From positions 1 through 7,086 of the forward strand of contig WAQG01000041.1 in assembly GCA_015520395.1 (NCBI GenBank): 7,086 nucleotides of DNA, read 5' to 3'. The translations under genes and the position numbers were made by a program. Positions 1 to 5,018 of this stretch are shown piece by piece (positions within the stretch are counted from its first letter, which is position 1; every line of letters begins with the position of its first letter). The DNA comes from Candidatus Geoarchaeota archaeon. GTDB taxonomy: Archaea; Thermoproteota; Thermoprotei; Gearchaeales; WAQG01. Under the pieces are notes generated by a model, which searched no databases, was not told where the DNA came from, and saw nothing but the letters and a program-made list of their open reading frames with translations.

Positions 1-73
1 GCCCACCCTTCCCGGCGAAGATGACGACCTTCACATCTGGGTGGGAGGCGAAAAACTCCTTCAAGCCAACCAA
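1..73 (-). CDS. ArsA/Get3-like P-loop ATPase, N-terminal fragment (runs off left edge)
   Basis: Read leftward from a TTG at 73-71, the frame gives a short helix followed by VKVVIFAGKGG, then a codon beginning with C at the window edge. The string FAGKGG after a hydrophobic strand is the start of the deviant Walker A loop (GKGGxGKT) of the ArsA/Get3/MinD ATPase group; a Leu or similar residue would follow. The motif sits about 20 residues from the start, as usual for ArsA-type proteins. The frame is open back to an in-frame TGA near 115. TTG 73 is preferred because a GGTG ribosome-binding motif (81-78) lies just upstream; TTG 64 is the alternative. The gene starts about 14 nt after the stop of the 105-aa gene, so the two are probably co-transcribed. 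Family members move metalloid anions with ArsB or target tail-anchored membrane proteins; which applies here cannot be seen. Only the first ~24 codons are present. Confidence 0.6.
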   Translation of the reverse strand, partial: MVGLKEFFASHPDVKVVIFAGKGG

Positions 74-87
74 CCTGCACCAGCCCC

Positions 88-405
88 CTACTGGGTGAGG
101 AGATCCGTGAAGTCACGCTCACGGAACAGCCTAGTCTTCCACGACTTTATGTTAGGGACGGCGTAAGGCAGAAGCCTCAGCGAGTAGTAGGGGGGTATTA
201 TTGGGAAGCCCAGCATGTCCCCCAATGTCATAAGCATGAAGAGGTGTTCCATATACATCCTAGTTCTCAGGAAGGCCGTCACGCTGCCATGCACGGCCAT
301 GCCGTACAGGAGCCCCTTAAGAGCAGATAACCCTCCCTTCTTTTTCTCCTCCTTCTTCTCACGTTTTAACACTGAAACCACCCATGAGATAATTTCAAAC
401 CCCAA
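88..405 (-). CDS. small hydrophobic protein of unknown function, paralogue of the 90-aa protein at 2356-2628
   Basis: This is a 105-aa protein I do not recognise by name. It has a lysine/glutamate-rich N-terminus (residues ~13-24), then two hydrophobic stretches (~27-45 and ~52-82), and a charged C-terminal tail. Its core at residues 61-101 matches the 90-aa protein on the other side of cstA at 19 of 41 positions with no gaps: GxxLGxP (62-68), YYxLRLxPY (73-81), WKxR (89-92) and RERDxT (95-100). This shared core is the best proof that both are real genes. The listed start is TTG 405. GTG 381 (V9) is a serious alternative, because a TATA-like tatttatttt centred near 409 would place a leaderless transcript start there. 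The gene follows cstA by about 85 nt and precedes the ArsA-like gene by 14 nt, suggesting membrane-associated work with one or both. Function is unknown. Confidence 0.8.
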   Translation of the reverse strand: MGFEIISWVVSVLKREKKEEKKKGGLSALKGLLYGMAVHGSVTAFLRTRMYMEHLFMLMTLGDMLGFPIIPPYYSLRLLPYAVPNIKSWKTRLFRERDFTDLLTQ

Positions 406-432
406 AATAAATACCTACTCGTCCTCCGGAAC

Positions 433-478
433 TGAGAGCTTCTTGAGAGCGCTGCCTACATAGATAAAAAATATTTAT
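433..478 (-). promoter_or_regulatory. promoter region of the 105-aa/arsA-like unit; also T-rich 3' end of cstA
   Basis: The minus strand reads cataaatattttttat at about 478-464. This gives both a plausible TATA box (transcript start expected near 448) and a T6 run that could end the cstA transcript. A 7-bp direct repeat of TGAGAGC (plus-strand 433-439 and 444-450) with an 11-bp period lies at the predicted start. A GGAGG (minus 427-423) is 17 nt from TTG 405, too far for a normal Shine-Dalgarno site. The assignment rests on sequence pattern only. Confidence 0.35.
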
Positions 479-489
479 GTTTTAAGGAA

Positions 490-2271
490 CTACTCCTCCC
501 CTCTTGCACGCAGGTAGCTTGTCGCTAGATAATATGCCATGAGGAAGCCCAGGACTACAAGTATTATGCCCACGATTATGAATATTATGTTGACTGTCAG
601 AGCCGCCGGAGGGTTATTGGTCATAGGAGGTCTTGCAAACAGCTTTTTAACTGCCTCGCTGGGGTCGCCCGTTGCCGCCAGGACTGCAAAGTAAGCGGAG
701 ACTCTTCTAATATAATCGTATGTCTCCCAGATTAGGGCGAAGAGGGTCACTATGGTCATGAATATGGCTGGCAATAGTGCGTAGTATGGAGGCCTCTTAA
801 ACTTCGCGACGACTATTGCCACCAGGAAGAGGGCAAGGCCCGCCAACAGCTGGTTTGAACCGCCGAAATAGATCCAGAGGTTGATCCAGCTGCCCGATAA
901 GGCGAAGATGATGGGTATGATGAGGCCTATCACAGTGGCGACGTACTTATTCCCAAGTATGCTAAGGCCTCCAGTGAAAAGCTCGCCCGAGAAAACCCTC
1001 CAATACCTGGTAACCAGGGTCTGGACTGTGAACGCGTAGATTACTAGGAACAGCGCGAAGAACGACTTCCAGAAGGCCGCCAACGCCTCACCGCCAAGAT
1101 ACGAGGTGAGTAGTGTTGCCCCCGTAACGAAGGCCGCAGGCTTGCTGCCTTTAAGGGCTGCAATGGTCTCTGGAGCAACAACCATGAAGGCTGCAAGTGA
1201 TGCGAGTGCCAGAAGTCCCTCGGTTAACATGGCCCCGGCGCCAACAGGCCTAGCGTCAAGCTCTGAGTCAAGCTGCTTTCCGGTTGTGGAGGTTGAGACC
1301 AGCGAATGCCAGCCGGAGATCGCGCCACAGGCGATCGACACGAAGAGTATTGGGAAGATCGGGCCGGGGCCCGTGAACCCAAGAAGAACGTCGCTGGATG
1401 CCACCGTTGGGTGCTTAAGGGTTATTCCTGTGAGCGGTGTGAGGAGGGCTCCCAGAATGATTATTATTACTCCGAATATTGCTGGGAAGGCGCTTATGAA
1501 GTTCATTGGCGTGATGAATGTTGGCATGGGTGCTATTGACGCGAAGAATAGGAAGACTGCAAGGACGATCGACCAGAACAGCAGCGTTCCTCCGGGACCT
1601 AGCATGGGGTCTAAGAAGTCCTTTTTTGGATACGGGACGTAGGCGCCGACGGCGACCGCCAATATCACCAGCACTATTGCCAGAGTGGTTACCGCATAGA
1701 TGTTGACCTGCCACCTATAGATCATGGCACCGATTATTATTGCCGAGATGAATATCACTAGGGTGGCGAGGAACGTGCCTGGGAAGACGTTCCAGAAGAC
1801 TGAGATCAGGTAAATGAAGACGGCCGAGATTATCAGGAGGTAGAAGAGGAGGTAGCCCAGTAGGATGGTTCTCGGCCTCTCGCCCACATACTGGTATACC
1901 AGGGGCCCCATCGACCTGCCCTCGTTCCTCACGGTTATCATTATGCTGCTATAGTCCTGAACCCATCCTATGAACATGTTGCCTAGGATTATCCAGATGA
2001 GGGCGGGGAGCCAGCCGTAGGTGAGGCCGATGAACGGGCCGAGTATGGGGCCTAGGGCAGCGATGCTCTTGAACTGGAACCCGTAAAGCACCCACCTGCT
2101 GACCGGGAAGAACTCGACCCCATCGAGATACATGTGGGCTGGGGTGGTCCTCTCGGCGCTGACCTCCCATATCTTCTCGTCAACCCACTTCGAATAGACG
2201 AAGTAGGCTATTCCATAAGCTATCAGCCCTATGACTACCCATAGCGATGGTGTCTGAAGAACGTCAACCAT
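490..2271 (-). CDS. cstA: CstA-family carbon-starvation / peptide transporter
   Basis: This 593-aa polytopic membrane protein belongs to the CstA family, whose characterised bacterial members (CstA, BtsT/YjiY) take up peptides or pyruvate. Family landmarks are TTPAH (42-46), DGVEFFP...RWVLYG (50-64) with a following small-residue-rich helix GPILGPFIG, VQD and GRSMG (104-122), the mid-protein SGWHSLVSTSTTGKQL...DARPVGAGAMLTE block (319-351), and GGSNQLLAG in the C-terminal half. Hydrophobic helices run almost throughout. The length is somewhat below the ~700 aa of the E. coli proteins. The start is ATG 2271, supported by AGGTG seven nt upstream and a TATA element near 2308-2316. The bacterial accessory protein YbdD/DUF466 is not seen. 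Instead two paralogous small proteins flank the gene. Substrate cannot be read from sequence. Confidence 0.92.
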   Translation of the reverse strand: MVDVLQTPSLWVVIGLIAYGIAYFVYSKWVDEKIWEVSAERTTPAHMYLDGVEFFPVSRWVLYGFQFKSIAALGPILGPFIGLTYGWLPALIWIILGNMFIGWVQDYSSIMITVRNEGRSMGPLVYQYVGERPRTILLGYLLFYLLIISAVFIYLISVFWNVFPGTFLATLVIFISAIIIGAMIYRWQVNIYAVTTLAIVLVILAVAVGAYVPYPKKDFLDPMLGPGGTLLFWSIVLAVFLFFASIAPMPTFITPMNFISAFPAIFGVIIIILGALLTPLTGITLKHPTVASSDVLLGFTGPGPIFPILFVSIACGAISGWHSLVSTSTTGKQLDSELDARPVGAGAMLTEGLLALASLAAFMVVAPETIAALKGSKPAAFVTGATLLTSYLGGEALAAFWKSFFALFLVIYAFTVQTLVTRYWRVFSGELFTGGLSILGNKYVATVIGLIIPIIFALSGSWINLWIYFGGSNQLLAGLALFLVAIVVAKFKRPPYYALLPAIFMTIVTLFALIWETYDYIRRVSAYFAVLAATGDPSEAVKKLFARPPMTNNPPAALTVNIIFIIVGIILVVLGFLMAYYLATSYLRARGEE

Positions 2272-2276
2272 GTCTT

Positions 2277-2316
2277 AACACCTAGTTTGGTGGTGTTTGT
2301 ACATAGAATATAAATT
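2277..2316 (-). promoter_or_regulatory. cstA promoter, ribosome-binding site and inverted repeat
   Basis: On the minus strand a TATA-like aaatttatatt (2316-2306) precedes an expected transcript start near 2286. The Shine-Dalgarno AGGTG (2283-2279) is seven nt from ATG 2271. An inverted repeat AACACC-N9-GGTGTT spans 2277-2297, so it would cover the transcript start and the Shine-Dalgarno site. That position would suit a repressor site, but 6-bp arms are common by chance. The 84-nt gap after the 90-aa gene is very AT-rich, which supports an independent promoter for cstA. Confidence 0.55.
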
Positions 2317-2355
2317 TTATTATAATACTATAGAAAATTTTATTTTTAATAGATT

Positions 2356-2628
2356 CTAAACACCGATCTCGGGAGCACTCTCCGTTAGATCCCTCTCCCT
2401 TAGCTGGCGTGCCTTCCACGTTATTAGATCCCCATATATGTAAGGGATGAGCCTCAGCGTATAGTAGGTTGACATTAGTGGAATGCCCAGTATTTCGCCA
2501 AAAATGATTAAATAGACAAAATCGTTATAATTCCTAGCAAGCTTAAGCGTATCCTTGTATAGATCGAAGTAAAAGGCTCCAAACAGGAAGTCGCGGACTG
2601 CCTGTTTAAGCTTTTTGGGAAGCACCAT
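2356..2628 (-). CDS. small hydrophobic protein of unknown function, paralogue of the 105-aa protein
   Basis: This is a 90-aa protein with no named family that I recognise. A short basic/amphipathic N-terminus (MVLPKKLKQAVRDF) is followed by a hydrophobic region (~37-65) and a charged tail. The core residues 43-83 carry the same signature as the 105-aa gene at 88-405: GEILGIP (44-50), YYTLRLIPY (55-63), WKAR (71-74) and RERDLT (77-82). The start is ATG 2628, the only sensible in-frame choice. There is no clear Shine-Dalgarno sequence, and a TATA-like tttatt at 2666-2661 predicts a transcript start near 2638, so the leader would be about 10 nt. It lies directly upstream of cstA on the same strand, which suggests a helper or regulatory subunit for a membrane partner. 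That role is inference. Confidence 0.8.
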   Translation of the reverse strand: MVLPKKLKQAVRDFLFGAFYFDLYKDTLKLARNYNDFVYLIIFGEILGIPLMSTYYTLRLIPYIYGDLITWKARQLRERDLTESAPEIGV

Positions 2629-2672
2629 GAGTCATCAAGATGCAATTTGCTGAGGAGGGCAATAAACATTCC

Positions 2673-3140
2673 CTAATGACATACGGAATGCTTAAAGTAT
2701 TCAACCAGCTTACCAATATGTCTGCTGAGGTCTGGGCCTTCGAACCTAACCCTCACCGTGCGGTTGGTTGCATCGCAATAAAAGTTTATTTCAAGCACCT
2801 CCACCTCCCTCCTCCTAAACAGCCCTCTAAGCTCCCTCCTGACCCTATAAAAACCCCTGTGCCCATTCACGGTGATCGTTCTCTCCCACTCCCTAAGCCT
2901 GTTTCCACCACGCACCTCAACGTCTAGCCGGGCGCCATACTTCTCAGCAACAACCCCGTTCCTAGCCCTCCCCTCAACAGCCCATCTCACGCCACCCACA
3001 GTTACCATCCGGTCGACCTCTGGCGGTATGTTGCTCGCTACAAGCCTCCAGCCCGGCGGCAGGGATACTATTAGGAAGTTTACAACCCCAAAGAACACGT
3101 TAGCCGCCGCTATAGCGCCGTATCGCCTATCTTCGCTCAT
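2673..3140 (-). CDS. membrane-anchored protein of unknown function (divergent partner of the 209-aa gene)
   Basis: This is a 155-aa protein when read from ATG 3140; an upstream in-frame TTG at 3161 would add seven residues. ATG 3140 is preferred because a TATA element (tataaa, minus 3169-3164) lies about 26 bp upstream, the spacing expected for a leaderless transcript beginning at the ATG. An N-terminal hydrophobic helix (~9-26) is followed by a basic, beta-strand-rich domain. Visible landmarks are VNGHRGFYRVRRE in the middle, EINFYCDATNRTVRVRFEGP, and a C-terminal SVCH, leaving two cysteines (C122, C154) that could pair or bind metal. I do not recognise the family. It ends 44 nt before the 90-aa gene on the same strand and shares a promoter region with the plus-strand 209-aa gene. 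Confidence 0.75.
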   Translation of the reverse strand: MSEDRRYGAIAAANVFFGVVNFLIVSLPPGWRLVASNIPPEVDRMVTVGGVRWAVEGRARNGVVAEKYGARLDVEVRGGNRLREWERTITVNGHRGFYRVRRELRGLFRRREVEVLEINFYCDATNRTVRVRFEGPDLSRHIGKLVEYFKHSVCH

Positions 3141-3162
3141 CACCCCAGAAATGGGCTTCAAC

Positions 3163-3171
3163 CTTTATATT
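3163..3171. promoter_or_regulatory. shared, bidirectional TATA element
   Basis: The sequence ctttatatt reads as TTTATA on the plus strand and TATAAA on the minus strand. Centred near 3166, it predicts a plus-strand start near 3191 (TTG start codon at 3200) and a minus-strand start near 3141 (ATG at 3140). No second TATA box of similar quality is visible in the 59 bp between the two start codons. Confidence 0.5.
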
Positions 3172-3199
3172 GCTTTAGAGAGATGCTATAGGCAGCGCC

Positions 3200-3829
3200 T
3201 TGACCCAGGGTCTCTTGATAGTGACGCTACTTGCAATCGGGTTCGTCGGCTGGTACGCGGTAGGCTCGCTCTATAATAGGCGGAGATCCAACGTTATGTT
3301 AAGAAGGGTGTGGAGGGCTCTGCGTATCTTTAAGGCTCCAGGAGAGATGGAGAGCCTGGGATCCTCCGGGTTCATAGTGGCGCTTAGGAAGCCGACGAGG
3401 CACTTTAGAGCCCTGAGCATTTCCCTGACCCTTGAGAAGAGGGAGCTTCCAGTAAACTGGTTTGTAGATTTGCTTAGGGGGAAGAGGGACACCCTGACTG
3501 TTAAGGTGGCGTTAAAGTCGCCCATCCCGGTGAACGCCGAGGTGTATAGGCCTAAAAGCTATTTCGGGGGCATCGCGGAGCGACTTTCAAGGAAACTCGG
3601 CTTCCAGCTCAGGAGGCGGGGTGAGGTTACCCTCGCCTTCGAAGCCTATAATGGGTTTCTTGAGTCGATCCTTAGGTTTGTTGCCAGGAATAGGGAGATC
3701 TGGTGGGTCTCCGTAAGGAGGGATGGAGGGATCCTGATAATCAACTCTCATGCATCCATCATAGACCGTCTAGACAGGCTCCTCCAGTTTCTTGAAAGCC
3801 TGAATGCTAGCTTGAAGGCTCAACAATGA
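3200..3829 (+). CDS. membrane-anchored protein of unknown function
   Basis: This 209-aa protein starts at TTG 3200. It has one N-terminal transmembrane helix (~4-24) followed by NRRRSN, so by the positive-inside rule the remainder should be cytoplasmic. The soluble part is basic and predicted mixed alpha/beta: LGSSGFIVALRKPTRHFRALSI (53-74), a helix with WFVDLLRGKRDTLTVKV (87-103), an aromatic VYRPKSYFGG loop (115-124), a WWVSVRRDGGILIIN strand pair (168-182) and a C-terminal helix (186-207) that looks amphipathic. No catalytic motif or cysteine stands out and I do not recognise the family. Strong codon and strand character and the divergent promoter support it being real. No clear Shine-Dalgarno site is present, so it is probably translated from a very short leader. 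Its last 23 bp overlap the 3' end of the opposing gene at 3807-4247. Confidence 0.75.
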   Translation: MTQGLLIVTLLAIGFVGWYAVGSLYNRRRSNVMLRRVWRALRIFKAPGEMESLGSSGFIVALRKPTRHFRALSISLTLEKRELPVNWFVDLLRGKRDTLTVKVALKSPIPVNAEVYRPKSYFGGIAERLSRKLGFQLRRRGEVTLAFEAYNGFLESILRFVARNREIWWVSVRRDGGILIINSHASIIDRLDRLLQFLESLNASLKAQQ

Positions 3830-4247
3830 CCTCGGAGCGACCCCTCAGCTTCAAGCTTCTGGAGACCGTTGTAGGGAGGTATATAACGCCACTCTTCATA
3901 CGCCCCGGAAAAACCCTAACCTTCACAGCAAAGTTTCCATGTCTTATCAACACGTACTCGGGGGAGCCCAGCCGTCTATACTCTTCCTCCGAGATCATGA
4001 CCCTTCCATACCACGGGCTTGTAATAGCCATTAAGGTTAAGGATTGAACAGGAGCCCTTTCAACTCTAGTGGGAGCTGTAACAGGCGGCTGGGGCGAGGG
4101 TGGCTGAGCCATGGCCTCCAGCCCTACTGCCTTCTCACCCGCTATGCAAGGTGGGTTTGAGGTGTCTTCAATGATCACATTTAGCAAGAAGCACTTAGAA
4201 GTACCCCCAATGTAATATATACAATCTGTACACCTCTTGTTCCTCAT
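3807..4247 (-). CDS. four-cysteine N-terminus fused to a beta-barrel-like C-terminal domain, function unknown
   Basis: This 146-aa protein starts at ATG 4247; TTG 4250 directly upstream would add one residue. The N-terminus carries C6-x2-C9-x9-C19-x14-C34, the last in NPPC, a spacing suited to zinc or an iron-sulfur centre. A proline-rich linker (~48-65, with PPSPQPP) joins it to a beta-rich domain (~70-146) containing PWYGRVMISEEEYRRLG and then SGVIYLP...LKLRGRSEVIVEPS. The second half resembles double-psi or AbrB-type barrels such as those of molybdopterin-dinucleotide-binding or Cdc48-N domains, but this is a pattern impression, not an assignment. The gene converges on and overlaps the 209-aa gene by 23 bp. 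Its promoter region (4255-4293) has a TATA element and a 16-bp inverted repeat. It lies 81 nt downstream of the HTH_10 regulator on the same strand. Confidence 0.75.
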   Translation of the reverse strand: MRNKRCTDCIYYIGGTSKCFLLNVIIEDTSNPPCIAGEKAVGLEAMAQPPSPQPPVTAPTRVERAPVQSLTLMAITSPWYGRVMISEEEYRRLGSPEYVLIRHGNFAVKVRVFPGRMKSGVIYLPTTVSRSLKLRGRSEVIVEPSS

Positions 4248-4254
4248 CAATCAT

Positions 4255-4293
4255 TCTGTATCCATACAGACTATTAACCTTAAAGGATATAAA
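4255..4293 (-). promoter_or_regulatory. promoter of the four-cysteine gene, with a 16-bp inverted repeat at the predicted start
   Basis: On the minus strand TTTATA at 4293-4288 predicts a transcript start near 4264. A near-perfect palindrome, tctgtat-cc-atacaga, spans 4255-4270 and so covers that start. A smaller palindrome, ccttaaagg (4278-4286), lies between the TATA box and the start. Both would be well placed for repressor binding. The binding protein is unknown. Confidence 0.45.
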
Positions 4294-4328
4294 GTAAAAT
4301 ATGTGTTTTAGTGTTGACGGGTGGTTAC

Positions 4329-4952
4329 TCAAGACTCATAGTAGGATTCAAGCACCCTCCTTATGCCCCTTCTAAGTATCTCCGAGAGTGTTGAGGGGGC
4401 TATTCCAAGTATCTCAGCAAGCTCACGCATCTCTATCTTCCTTGGAAAATCGAAGAAGCCCATCTTTAAGGCTACCCAGAGAACCTTTTCTTGCCGCTCT
4501 GTTAGTACGCGGCCCTTCAAGCCAAACTTTCTTATCCTTCTAACCCTGAACTTTCCATACTCCTTAAAGAACCCGAGAACCTCACTGAAGGACTTTGAGT
4601 CAGGCGTCACAAAGCTGTAGTTGAAAGTTTTCTCACCGATAAGTCTGCCCGAAACAAGGAAGGCTCCCCTTGAAAGAAGGGTTCTACAGACATCGCACCC
4701 CTCAGTTGTTATACATAGGTAGGCCTTCTCGCAACCCTTCCTCCTCACATGGACGTTTAATCTCCCATACATTTTTTCCGCATGCTTCTTTGGAAGCTCC
4801 ACAAGATGCCTTATTGCAGTCTTCTCAAATCCACTAACGTTGATTATTCTGAACTGCTGGATGCCCAGCTTTCTAAGCATTGCTAAAACCCTGCATGCAC
4901 CGTTCTCCATCTCAATAACAACTTGGTAGGGTTCCTCCCAGGTATCCTTCAC
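4329..4952 (-). CDS. HTH_10 (bacterio-opsin activator type) transcriptional regulator with a cysteine cluster
   Basis: This is a 207-aa DNA-binding regulator. The C-terminus (~149-203) is a textbook HTH_10 domain: VLTERQEKVLWVALKMGFFD, then FPRKIEMRELAEILGI and APSTLSEILRRGIRRVL. The N-terminal ~130 residues are a probable sensor domain with C20 and a cluster C74-x5-C80-x5-C86-x2-C89, which could sense redox state, oxygen or a metal. Known haloarchaeal HTH_10 regulators such as Bat, DmsR and NarO control phototrophic and anaerobic respiratory genes, which fits the respiratory-looking operon opposite. GTG 4952 is the only upstream in-frame start before a stop at 4967-4965. A TATA-like ttattaac centred near 4980 would make the transcript nearly leaderless. 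A perfect 14-bp palindrome lies immediately upstream of the start, so autoregulation is likely. Confidence 0.88.
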   Translation of the reverse strand: MKDTWEEPYQVVIEMENGACRVLAMLRKLGIQQFRIINVSGFEKTAIRHLVELPKKHAEKMYGRLNVHVRRKGCEKAYLCITTEGCDVCRTLLSRGAFLVSGRLIGEKTFNYSFVTPDSKSFSEVLGFFKEYGKFRVRRIRKFGLKGRVLTERQEKVLWVALKMGFFDFPRKIEMRELAEILGIAPSTLSEILRRGIRRVLESYYES

Positions 4953-4955
4953 ATC

Positions 4956-4969
4956 CCTAACATGTTAGG
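4956..4969. promoter_or_regulatory. perfect 14-bp palindrome, candidate operator
   Basis: The sequence cctaacatgttagg equals its own reverse complement. It lies between the shared TATA element and the GTG start of the regulator, and just upstream of the TATA element as read toward the plus-strand operon. Dimer binding here could block the regulator's own transcription and activate the operon. A 14-bp palindrome is expected about 0.4 times in 7 kb by chance, but only about 0.004 times in this 66-bp gap. Confidence 0.55.
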
Positions 4970-4972
4970 CGA

Positions 4973-4984
4973 TTTGTTAATAAG
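4973..4984. promoter_or_regulatory. second shared TATA-like element, divergent promoter
   Basis: The stretch tttgttaataag contains the near-symmetric TTAATAA/TTATTAA. From a centre near 4980, transcript starts would fall near 5005 on the plus strand, just before the AGGTG of the 205-aa gene, and near 4955 on the minus strand, next to the GTG of the regulator. Confidence 0.45.
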
Positions 4985-5006
4985 CTTTTTCGACGACGTT
5001 GTTATC

Positions 5007-5011
5007 AGGTG
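5007..5011 (+). promoter_or_regulatory. ribosome-binding site that fixes the start of the 7-TM gene
   Basis: AGGTG lies seven nt before ATG 5019, the same motif and spacing as at cstA. It argues against starts further upstream (TTG 4923, ATG 4962) that would overlap the regulator or lie upstream of the predicted transcript start. Confidence 0.65.
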
Positions 5012-5018
5012 CTTCAAA

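Noticed and set aside
1106..1642. 178-aa plus-strand open frame antisense to cstA
   Set aside because: It lies wholly inside a strongly recognisable cstA reading frame, has no domain character, and reflects the codon bias of the opposite strand.
2298..2355. AT-rich gap between the 90-aa gene and cstA considered as an origin or riboswitch
   Set aside because: It is only about 60 bp, with no repeats or conserved RNA structure visible; a promoter/terminator role is enough to explain it.
2627..2635. atgagtcat palindrome at the start of the 90-aa gene
   Set aside because: Four-bp arms are expected many times by chance and part of it is the start codon itself.
2640..2927. 95-aa plus-strand open frame
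   Set aside because: It is antisense to the end of the 155-aa gene; its proline-rich, domain-free translation has no support.
2872..3276. 134-aa plus-strand open frame
   Set aside because: It is antisense to the 155-aa membrane protein and runs out of frame into the 209-aa gene; its low-complexity Ser/Pro/Thr composition is typical of a shadow frame.
4923..5018. N-terminal extension of the 7-TM protein from TTG 4923
   Set aside because: It would overlap the regulator gene and the palindrome, and lies upstream of the predicted TATA box. AGGTG before ATG 5019 explains translation better.
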